7,760 bases of DNA from contig PEWQ01000206.1 in assembly GCA_002780065.1 (NCBI GenBank), positions 3,926 to 11,685 of the forward strand, written 5' to 3'. The first letter of the stretch is position 1. The number at the start of each line of letters is the position of its first letter. A program made the translations under genes and the position numbers. The stretch comes from Candidatus Hydrogenedentes bacterium CG07_land_8_20_14_0_80_42_17 (GTDB taxonomy: Bacteria > UBA8481). The notes beneath the pieces were generated by a model. It searched no databases. It was not told the origin of the DNA and saw only the letters and a list, made by a program, of their open reading frames with translations. This document shows, one piece after another, positions 1 through 5,816 of this stretch.

Positions 1-87
1 AATCGCTTTTTTGCCTCTCGTCTATTGCCTATAATAAAATTACATGAAAATTATTATTCAAAAAGTAATTATTCCAAATATGACTAA
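1..87 (+). CDS. Possible 3' end of an upstream gene (partial)
   Basis: Frame 1 is open from the window edge to a TAA at 85-87, giving 28 residues (start NRFFASRLLPIIKLHENYYS). It would end 21 bp before the methyltransferase start, which is ordinary operon spacing. The peptide is too short to assign to a family, and the second half is very AT-rich, so this may be chance. A second frame is also open from the edge but stops at 32-34. A TATAAT hexamer lies inside this stretch at 30-35 and argues weakly for intergenic DNA instead. Confidence 0.25.
   Translation, partial: NRFFASRLLPIIKLHENYYSKSNYSKYD
7..35 (+). promoter_or_regulatory. Possible promoter for the plus-strand gene pair
   Basis: A perfect -10 hexamer TATAAT sits at 30-35. 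The -35 position at 17 bp spacing (7-12) is only TTTTTT, a poor match to TTGACA. Transcription would begin near 42, about 67 nt before the methyltransferase start. The region is AT-rich, so a chance TATAAT is quite possible. Confidence 0.25.
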
Positions 88-108
88 AATTGTTTTGGAT
101 TCTAATCT

Positions 109-1065
109 ATGAATAATTCGGCTCCTGCCGTCTGTCCAATATGTCACTCGAACTCATGGAATTTTCTTTTTGAAACACACGATGCGGATCTTTGCTCGAA
201 ACACAATTTTCAACTCTACGTTTGTAGTGAATGTAATCTTCGAATTGTTCATCCTCAACCGTCTGCTGATGAACTGGCGGCATTTTATCATGAATACTAC
301 TATGGGACAGAAGGCGGACTGGGGATACTGCAGAAATATTTTAAGTCAATTGCGGGAGCGATTCGAACTCGAATTGCCTCACGATTTGTAAACTCCGGTC
401 GTCTGCTGGATGTTGGTTGCGGGGACGGCTCCTTTTTGAATGCTTGTGAGCTCAAAGGAAGATACGAACTGCATGGACAAGATCTTTCTGAAATTTCCAA
501 AAAGCGGTTTATGGCAAATAAAAATATCACGTATCATCACGGCAAGATTTCCGCCATTACTTTGAATCAGTATTTTGATCTTGTCACGCTTTGGGCGTCG
601 TTTGAACATTTTTCCAATCCTATCGATGAGTTACTTCAACTTCGTCGCCTGATTAAACCGGGCGGAGGACTATTAATAATGATTCCAAACACTCTTGGAT
701 TGCAGGCACGTCTATCATTCAAAAATTGGTTTCATCTGGACGTTCCGAGACACCTATTTCATTACGATCATCGAAATATTCAGAGATTGCTGGAGCAGAA
801 TGGATTTCTGGTAACAAACGTGCAACATGGGATGGTCGAGCATAGCGTATACGGTTGGTTGCAGACTCTATACAATATTTTGGGCTTTCGCTTCAATCTT
901 CTTTATCGATTAATCAAGCACGGTCAAAATGAAAATACTATTCAAAATCTTCTCCAGTTAATTCTTATGCCGTTGATGATTTGCATTTCACTCACTCTTC
1001 ATTTTTTTGAGATAGCTTTTCGGCACAGCGGTATTATAATCGTAATGGCTCGTCGAAATGAATGA
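109..1065 (+). CDS. Class I SAM-dependent methyltransferase with N-terminal zinc-binding motif
   Basis: This 318-residue protein is a cytoplasmic or membrane-associated SAM-dependent methyltransferase. A four-cysteine knuckle (C9-x2-C12 and C39-x2-C42) is followed by the IVHPQP and AFYHEYY segments typical of zinc-finger/Methyltransf_23-type proteins found in sugar and glycan clusters. The Rossmann core has motif I LLDVGCGDGSFL at about 99-110, the acidic residue ending strand 2 at D125 (HGQDLS), and the post-strand-4 segment FDLVTLWASFEHFSNP at about 156-171. KPGGGLLIMIPN is the usual strand-5 region. A hydrophobic stretch at about 280-302 could bind the membrane, which is unusual for this fold. 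The ATG at 109 has only a weak GGA upstream. The last 8 bp overlap the next gene, so the two are probably co-translated. The substrate is probably a sugar or glycan but cannot be read from the sequence. Confidence 0.88.
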   Translation: MNNSAPAVCPICHSNSWNFLFETHDADLCSKHNFQLYVCSECNLRIVHPQPSADELAAFYHEYYYGTEGGLGILQKYFKSIAGAIRTRIASRFVNSGRLLDVGCGDGSFLNACELKGRYELHGQDLSEISKKRFMANKNITYHHGKISAITLNQYFDLVTLWASFEHFSNPIDELLQLRRLIKPGGGLLIMIPNTLGLQARLSFKNWFHLDVPRHLFHYDHRNIQRLLEQNGFLVTNVQHGMVEHSVYGWLQTLYNILGFRFNLLYRLIKHGQNENTIQNLLQLILMPLMICISLTLHFFEIAFRHSGIIIVMARRNE

Positions 1066-2554
1066 ATTAATTTTTAATAGTCCTCGACTAAAATCGTTGA
1101 ATTCGCGATTAATTTCAGTTTTGGAAATCATCGGAATACTTTTACTAGTCACTTATACTCTTCGTTCTTTCATGGCGGGTGTCTCCATCATTCGCTTTCC
1201 TTATGACCTTCTGAATGCAGTTGAAGCGTCTTTTGTTGCCGAAGGACTCGATATGTTCTCAGGGCGTCCGTTGTATGTTGATCCCCGAACAGCATTGCCG
1301 TTCATCTCGCAAATGTATTTTCCCGGCTTTCCTGCGCTGCTCGGTTTTCTTTCACAATTTAATTTTAATCCTGTAATTCTGCCACGCATCGTCACTTTTA
1401 CAGCATTCATTCCGCTAGGTTTTTTTGTCTATCGTTCATCTCGATTGATTGGCGCCGATCGCAAAGGAGCGTTGATTGGAGCCTTACTTGCTTATATTCT
1501 TATTCCTCCGCGAGAATTTTCGTTTGCGCTCTACCATAACAAGATCTGGTACATGCTCTATCTTTCTGCGGTAATTTTTTCCTGTCAGAATGCAGTTCTA
1601 CACAAAAGTCGCCTTTGGGCGTTCTTTGCTTCCATGATGGCATTCGGTGCGGCATGGTTTCATCAGAGCGCTCTCCTCTCTGCCGTCTTTCTCATTCCAG
1701 CTCTCTGGCCGCTTGGATGGCGAATTGCATTGGCCTCGAGCGGCGGCGTTTTTCTTGCTTTGGGAACATGCTTTCTGGCAATGAATATTGGAACTGATGG
1801 CGGCTTTTATCTTCATTCAATTCAAAACGTGAGAGAACTTCCATTAATTCTTTCGATGTGGGTTGATACTCTGAAATGGCTCTTCTCACGCGAGCTCGTC
1901 ATTCTTCTTGGAGTTGCATGGGGATTCTTCAGTTTTATTCGGTCAAGAAATTTAGTTGCCTTGCCTCTGGTCTTCTTTACACTTCTTTTTCTGCCCGCGA
2001 TGTTCTACACCTCTGGAAAGTGGGGATCAGGCTACAGCCATGTTCAGGTCATCGTTTTGGGATTTTCACCATTCGCCGCTCTCTTTTGGACTTTACGAAG
2101 AACGCGGCGTAGTTATGCAATGCTTGCTCCGGCTCTGCTCATTTTGCTTGTCATTTCAGCAGGCGCGTGGCCTGCATTTCCGACCGCTCGGGATCGATCG
2201 GCAGGGAAACGAATCGAGGCGCTTATACAAGCGCACCCCGGCCCTCTTCTGACAGATCGACATCTCGGATGGGTGCTTGCTCGAGGAGATTTTCCTGATG
2301 CCGATATTGCTCGGCTCTTTGAATTCTACAGAAACTATAATTACGAAAACGAGCTTCTCATCGAAAAAATTAAAAACAAACACTACAGCCTTATTCTCAC
2401 ATCACAAGTTTACGAATCGAAAATGGTTTCTGATGCAATGAAAAAATATTACGTAGAGATCGATAGAATTTCTTCTCACGATAAATATTTTTATGACTTC
2501 CACATCTTAGTCCCAATCGAAGATCAGAAAGAAGCTTCCGATTCTAAAAGTTGA
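1058..2554 (+). CDS. Polytopic membrane protein, GT-C-type (GT39/ArnT-like) glycosyltransferase
   Basis: The 498-residue protein has roughly ten or more hydrophobic helices across residues 21-375, then a soluble tail of about 120 residues (from about 378). The first helix (about 21-38) is followed by a long loop carrying acidic residues (YDLLNAVEASFVAEG, with D50 and E56), then SGRPLYVDP and a YFPGFPALLGF segment. This matches the first periplasmic loop of GT-C enzymes, where an Asp/Glu acts in transfer from a polyprenyl-phosphate sugar, and the 'G.PLY.D' signature of the PMT_2/GT39-like group. The tail, with PGPLLTDRHLGWVLARGD and a later YSLILTS strand, resembles the small C-terminal domain of such enzymes. 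The likely job is to add a lipid-linked sugar to a glycan or lipid on the outer face of the inner membrane. There is no ribosome-binding site; the start lies inside the end of the preceding methyltransferase gene. Family-level call only; donor and acceptor are unknown. Confidence 0.78.
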   Translation: MNELIFNSPRLKSLNSRLISVLEIIGILLLVTYTLRSFMAGVSIIRFPYDLLNAVEASFVAEGLDMFSGRPLYVDPRTALPFISQMYFPGFPALLGFLSQFNFNPVILPRIVTFTAFIPLGFFVYRSSRLIGADRKGALIGALLAYILIPPREFSFALYHNKIWYMLYLSAVIFSCQNAVLHKSRLWAFFASMMAFGAAWFHQSALLSAVFLIPALWPLGWRIALASSGGVFLALGTCFLAMNIGTDGGFYLHSIQNVRELPLILSMWVDTLKWLFSRELVILLGVAWGFFSFIRSRNLVALPLVFFTLLFLPAMFYTSGKWGSGYSHVQVIVLGFSPFAALFWTLRRTRRSYAMLAPALLILLVISAGAWPAFPTARDRSAGKRIEALIQAHPGPLLTDRHLGWVLARGDFPDADIARLFEFYRNYNYENELLIEKIKNKHYSLILTSQVYESKMVSDAMKKYYVEIDRISSHDKYFYDFHILVPIEDQKEASDSKS

Positions 2555-2598
2555 TGCAAGGCGGCAAGAAAAACTTTTTTAATTTGAGAAGAGTTGAG

Positions 2599-3270
2599 TC
2601 ATGCTTTTCTTGCTGTCACAACGTTGTGCGCCGAAAACTTACGGAGTCCGGGAATGCGCTCTAAACATTGTTCCATGCAGCTAGCCGTTTTAAGAAACCA
2701 CTGCGGACAGAAATCCGGAACCCAACCCCAACGGTTATAAATTGGATTTGCACCACAACTTCGAAGAATCTCACATATTTCAGTCAGCGGAACAAGCCGT
2801 GTCGGCTCATCATCCTGTGGAACACGCGCCATCAGGAACGGCCAGTAGGGATTAAGCGGATTGTGATCCCAAATGACAATCGTTCCTCCGTGCGCTGTAA
2901 CTCGCCACATCTCCTTTATCACGCGTACGGTAGCGTCGGGATCAAATAGGTGATGGAGCATAGCAACGCTATAGACGAGCGTAAAGGTCTCCGAACGGAA
3001 GGGCAATGCCGCACCGCTTGCATGAGTTCGTCTGATCGATGGTTTTGCACGTCGAAGCATCTCGAATGAAAAATCTACTCCAATAATCGAAACCTTCTTT
3101 GCAAAGAGCGATGCTATCGTTCCTGTTCCAGCGCCGACATCAAGAACAGGTCCGTCACCGAGAAGCGGTTCGAGAAGATTGCGCCGCCGTTCTAGATAGT
3201 GAAGAGCAACGTGAGACGGAATCGTTTCGTCGTAGATTTCAGCAATACCATCGAAGTGAGATTTTTTCAT
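2599..3270 (-). CDS. Class I SAM-dependent methyltransferase (Methyltransf_11 type)
   Basis: I choose the ATG at 3270, giving 223 residues. It overlaps the stop of the upstream glycosyltransferase as ATGA, and the protein then begins MKKSHFDGIAEIYDE, the normal opening of this family. An in-frame ATG at 3327 would add 19 residues of unlikely sequence, a 61-bp overlap and no ribosome-binding site. Motif I is VLDVGAGTGTIA (42-53), the acidic strand-2 residue is D66 (GVDFS), ALPF is at 88-91, and SVAMLHHL is at 101-108. The WDHNPLNPYWPF segment and following RVPQDD resemble a methyltransferase group often paired with GT2 glycosyltransferases. It has no zinc motif and is only distantly related to the plus-strand methyltransferase. 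The substrate may be the carrier-linked sugar made by its neighbour (inference). Confidence 0.88.
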   Translation of the reverse strand: MKKSHFDGIAEIYDETIPSHVALHYLERRRNLLEPLLGDGPVLDVGAGTGTIASLFAKKVSIIGVDFSFEMLRRAKPSIRRTHASGAALPFRSETFTLVYSVAMLHHLFDPDATVRVIKEMWRVTAHGGTIVIWDHNPLNPYWPFLMARVPQDDEPTRLVPLTEICEILRSCGANPIYNRWGWVPDFCPQWFLKTASCMEQCLERIPGLRKFSAHNVVTARKA

Positions 3271-3986
3271 CTGATGCCGAAGAGAGCCTTCAATCGAGTT
3301 GTAATAATCAAAAGTGTCATGCGGCATCCAAGTATGAAGGACTTGAAGGGATCACCGGTCACGCTTGATTTACCGATTCTCGATCTGTAATTGAGCGGAA
3401 TCTCAATAAAGCGAAGTTTCTCTCGGATGACCAATAGCATGCATTCCGGGCCGAAGTGAGAGCCTTTTATTGTAAAACGATCTCGAATCCGATCGTAAGC
3501 CGAGCGGCGAAGAAGCCGCATCGTGCAACCAACATCGGAAAGGAACGGAGTATTGAAGAGCCACTCCATCAACTTCGCGACAGCGTAGTTGCCAACGCGA
3601 AGGAACCAGCCCATGTTAGCTCCCGACCAAATAAGAACGTTCGAAGTTCGAGTTCCAAAGACTACATCAAAGTCTTCGCTGTAAGCAAGGAGCTTCATTA
3701 CATCTCTACCTACAAATGTTCCGTCCGGCTCAGCCCAAATCAGCAGGTCACCAGTCGCCTCTCGCATCCCGCGTTGAAGCGCCGCGCCGTAACCCTGAAC
3801 GGGTTCGAAAATTTCGCGAGCACCGGTGCCGCAAACTTCCTCTGATGTTCCAGGCGCGGCATTATTGTTGACTACAATAATTTCATCTACTGCGCCTGTC
3901 GCGAAAAATTCCGTAATCGCAGAGCGAATACTCTCCTTCTCGTTATAAGTCGGAAATATGACCGAGATCTTTTCGTTTCGCCACAT
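3267..3986 (-). CDS. GT2-family glycosyltransferase, polyprenyl-phosphate (DPM1-like) type
   Basis: This 239-residue GT-A enzyme starts with the nucleotide-sugar-binding strand ISVIFPTYNEKESI (7-20). EIIVVNNNAAPGT follows (35-47), then GYGAALQRGMREATGD (65-80) and the metal-binding region AEPDGTF (85-91), where D88 takes the place of the DxD aspartate. The later DVGCTMRLL and the C-terminal KSSVTGDPFKSFILG are typical of the dolichyl/undecaprenyl-phosphate sugar transferase branch of GT2. The paired C-terminal membrane helices of GtrB-like members are absent; only a modestly hydrophobic end is present. It probably works at the cytoplasmic face using a nucleotide sugar and a lipid carrier. It shares an ATGA overlap with the downstream methyltransferase gene. 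No strong Shine-Dalgarno precedes the ATG, but MWRNEKISVIFPTYNE is a sensible family N-terminus. Confidence 0.88.
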   Translation of the reverse strand: MWRNEKISVIFPTYNEKESIRSAITEFFATGAVDEIIVVNNNAAPGTSEEVCGTGAREIFEPVQGYGAALQRGMREATGDLLIWAEPDGTFVGRDVMKLLAYSEDFDVVFGTRTSNVLIWSGANMGWFLRVGNYAVAKLMEWLFNTPFLSDVGCTMRLLRRSAYDRIRDRFTIKGSHFGPECMLLVIREKLRFIEIPLNYRSRIGKSSVTGDPFKSFILGCRMTLLIITTRLKALFGIR

Positions 3987-3995
3987 GATAAGAGA

Positions 3996-4024
3996 ATCTT
4001 AAATGAGTTAGGTTATCTTTGCAA
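3996..4024 (-). promoter_or_regulatory. Weak candidate internal promoter before the GT2 gene
   Basis: Read on the minus strand, TTGCAA (4024-4019) and TAAGAT (4001-3996) are separated by 17 bp, each matching the sigma-70 consensus at 4 of 6 positions. The -10 would lie only 9 nt before the ATG. It occupies the 72-bp gap between the lipoprotein stop and the GT2 start, where an internal promoter could sit, but simple read-through from upstream is as likely. Confidence 0.15.
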
Positions 4025-4058
4025 TACGCTAATTACGCATCACGCAGCACACGTCGCC

Positions 4059-5765
4059 TTACTCAACTTTCTCCAGCATCAACGGATTAAATTTATTCTT
4101 TGCAAATATGTACCAAGCGGCGCACGAGACAAATCCGCGATCGAATTTAACCCAATCATAACCGCCTTTAGTATTTGCGGCATAAGGCAATGCTCTCAAC
4201 TTATTTCCATTAATTGTTCGATCAAACAGCATGCCGTCCAACTGATTCGAATAAAAATATCCACGCTCACGATCGCCGTATAAAATATGCGCAACCGCCA
4301 TGTGACCGGTGCCGTCAGTCCAAATATTGGAAATCTCAGGTTCCGCGCCGTGAAACATTCCAACAACTTTTCGACCGTTGATATCCAAAGTTTTTCTGTA
4401 TCTCAGATCGTATTCAGGAATATTCAAAACATCTGCTGATTCTTTTCCGAATGCAAGAACTCTCCATGTGTATAAATCCAGCGGAAGACTCTTTCCTTTC
4501 AGCGCCGTGTCCAGCCATTTGCGAATCTTCATAGCTCTATCTTTTTCACCGCAGAGTAGAAATGCCGCATAGGCATCGATATTGCCCTCTGGATGCCCTC
4601 CATTCTCATGCAGCCTCTTGTCGCCTTCTCGCCATCCGTGCCTCACATAGCCGCCGCCGCTGGCATTGTCATCCGTATACCACTCATTCAAAAGGTTCAA
4701 AAGCAAACCCGAAAGTTCTCCGTATCTCTGAGAGTGAAAAGTTTTTTCGTAATATTTGCACGCAATCAGAAGCCAAGCCATATCTCCCATCCATCTATCA
4801 CTGACACCTGGATTGTGATACGCAAGCTTATCTCCCTCATCATTCAGCAAAACATATTGATAAAAACCACGCGCCTGTCCTTTATAGAAAAAGTTCTGCA
4901 ATCGCAGGCACCTATTGTTTCGATCCGTCGCGGAGGAATAAAAATCGAGTATTCTTTCTGCGCGTTCTCTTTCTCCTTTCAAAATAAAAGCCATCGCAAC
5001 AAGAGCATTATTGAAGGTTTGAAATTCATTGCTCTCCATCGACGGCAAGCCCGCTTTGTCAGGAGAAGAAACATCTTGAATCGTCTTCAGCCATTCAAGA
5101 ACTCCCGTATCTTCCGGAATTAATTCAGAGTCTCTTCGCTGTCTAAATCCAATTCCCGGCAATTCACGATCAGGATCGAGCAAAACCCCTGCAATGGGAA
5201 AACTCGCCTTTGCTCCTTCAGACGCATAACCTATTTCATCAATCATAATCTTTCCATTCCCCTTACCTGAAACGGCAAAATAAAAATCCAAAGGCTTATC
5301 GAATTTGTCATCGCCGCCCCACCAATAATCTGTATTGTTGAGATAAATCGTCACCTGAGTCCAATCCTTGTAGCTCTTCAAAGAAACTTTTCTCCCAAAA
5401 GTAGATTGATCTGAATCAAGAAATTTTATCTCGAGATCGGAGAAGCCTTCAGCTTTAATAATGAATGAAATCGAATGAGAAGGAAATTTTTCAGGCGAGA
5501 GCGAATGTTTCCACTGAGCCCAGCCATGCTCGCCGCTCAGTGAATACTCGACAAGCACTGCGTCTCCCTTTACGCCTTCCGCCTTTTTTAATTCTATCTT
5601 ACTTGAGCCGTCATTCGAGCTTGCCCATAAAGAAGGATCGTCCCACGGGTCTGAAACTAAATTTTGAAATGAGGCATTAGTCTTCGGTTCAATATTTTCT
5701 TCTTTGCACCCTAAAAAGAAAACAGCAATCACAGTCATAAAAAAACAAAATAGTTTTTTTAGCAT
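4059..5765 (-). CDS. Lipoprotein with carbohydrate-binding-like domain and alpha/alpha-toroid glycosidase-like domain
   Basis: I start this at 5765 (568 residues) because GGAGGAG lies just upstream and the peptide then opens with a clean lipoprotein signal, MLKKLFCFFMT...FFLGC. C20 is the likely lipidated cysteine, though F at -3 is a loose lipobox. An ATG 11 codons earlier would spoil the signal. Residues about 36-182 are beta-rich with W/Y-rich patches (WAQWKHS, TDYWWGGD) and end in GKIMIDEIGY, resembling CBM11/CIA30-like jelly-roll domains. Residues about 215-560 are helical and look like a six-hairpin toroid, with conserved-looking segments SDRWMGDMAW (322-331), HENGGHPEGNIDAYAAF (386-402) and WTDGTGHMAVAH (482-493). 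E387, E393, D397 and D484 are candidate catalytic acids. The likely role is to bind or cleave a polysaccharide at the envelope. I cannot place it in a numbered GH family, and it could be a lyase or non-catalytic. A cre-like palindrome lies just upstream. Confidence 0.8.
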   Translation of the reverse strand: MLKKLFCFFMTVIAVFFLGCKEENIEPKTNASFQNLVSDPWDDPSLWASSNDGSSKIELKKAEGVKGDAVLVEYSLSGEHGWAQWKHSLSPEKFPSHSISFIIKAEGFSDLEIKFLDSDQSTFGRKVSLKSYKDWTQVTIYLNNTDYWWGGDDKFDKPLDFYFAVSGKGNGKIMIDEIGYASEGAKASFPIAGVLLDPDRELPGIGFRQRRDSELIPEDTGVLEWLKTIQDVSSPDKAGLPSMESNEFQTFNNALVAMAFILKGERERAERILDFYSSATDRNNRCLRLQNFFYKGQARGFYQYVLLNDEGDKLAYHNPGVSDRWMGDMAWLLIACKYYEKTFHSQRYGELSGLLLNLLNEWYTDDNASGGGYVRHGWREGDKRLHENGGHPEGNIDAYAAFLLCGEKDRAMKIRKWLDTALKGKSLPLDLYTWRVLAFGKESADVLNIPEYDLRYRKTLDINGRKVVGMFHGAEPEISNIWTDGTGHMAVAHILYGDRERGYFYSNQLDGMLFDRTINGNKLRALPYAANTKGGYDWVKFDRGFVSCAAWYIFAKNKFNPLMLEKVE

Positions 5766-5768
5766 TAT

Positions 5769-5775
5769 CTCCTCC
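5769..5775 (-). promoter_or_regulatory. Strong ribosome-binding site of the lipoprotein gene
   Basis: The minus strand reads GGAGGAG followed by ATA and then the ATG at 5765, a near-ideal Shine-Dalgarno sequence. It fixes the start at 5765 rather than the longer in-frame ATG at 5798. It is the only strong Shine-Dalgarno among the six genes here. Confidence 0.85.
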
Positions 5776-5788
5776 AAGGTTATTCGAT

Positions 5789-5816
5789 ATAATATCAAAA
5801 ATGTAAGCGCTTACAA
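5789..5816 (-). promoter_or_regulatory. Candidate promoter of the lipoprotein gene
   Basis: On the minus strand TTGTAA (5816-5811, 4/6 to TTGACA) is followed 16 bp later by TATTAT (5794-5789, 5/6 to TATAAT). Transcription would begin about 20 nt before the lipoprotein start, leaving room for the ribosome-binding site. The 14-bp palindrome covers nearly all of the -35 box and half of the spacer, a placement expected for repression. Confidence 0.35.
5802..5815. promoter_or_regulatory. Perfect 14-bp palindrome, LacI/GalR-family (cre-like) operator
   Basis: TGTAAGCGCTTACA is a perfect inverted repeat with a central CG, the form bound by LacI/GalR-family regulators (CcpA-type cre sites and relatives). 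It lies 36 bp upstream of the lipoprotein ATG and overlaps both the amidotransferase stop codon (TAA, 5813-5811) and the putative -35 box. I saw no second copy in the window, and no regulator gene is present. An alternative reading is a weak hairpin terminator for the amidotransferase gene, since TTTTTG follows on the minus strand, but the TGTAA/TTACA stem is short and AT-rich. Confidence 0.6.

Noticed and set aside
2564-2613. Inverted repeat GCAAGAAAA / TTTTCTTGC as a bidirectional terminator
   Set aside because: The stem is 9 bp, AT-rich and has a 32-nt loop, and no T-run follows the second arm in either direction; its right arm also lies inside the methyltransferase coding end.
3271-3327. 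N-terminal extension of the minus-strand methyltransferase from the ATG at 3327
   Set aside because: It has no ribosome-binding site, would overlap the GT2 gene by 61 bp, and does not resemble methyltransferase N-termini; the ATGA-coupled start at 3270 fits better.
3456-3845. 129-codon open frame on the plus strand opposite the GT2 gene
   Set aside because: It is antisense to a clear glycosyltransferase with family motifs, and the translation has no coherent motif or fold pattern.
4025-4039. TACGC direct repeat in the lipoprotein-GT2 gap
   Set aside because: Two 5-base copies are too short to support a regulatory or mobile-element role.
4593-5123. 176-codon open frame on the plus strand opposite the lipoprotein gene
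   Set aside because: It lies wholly antisense to a well-supported lipoprotein gene, has no recognisable domain or ribosome-binding site, and its composition is what a shadow frame would give.
5788-5793. Perfect TATAAT on the plus strand in the lipoprotein upstream gap
   Set aside because: A plus-strand promoter here would run antisense into the amidotransferase gene with no gene to serve; the match is expected by chance in such AT-rich sequence.
5786-5796. GATAT-A-ATATC short palindrome as a second operator
   Set aside because: Five-base AT-only arms are common by chance, and it differs in sequence from the 14-bp palindrome; it coincides with the likely -10 region.
5766-5798. Upstream ATG at 5798 as the lipoprotein start
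   Set aside because: The extra 11 residues put a charged, non-signal sequence ahead of the signal peptide and bypass the strong GGAGGAG site that points to 5765.
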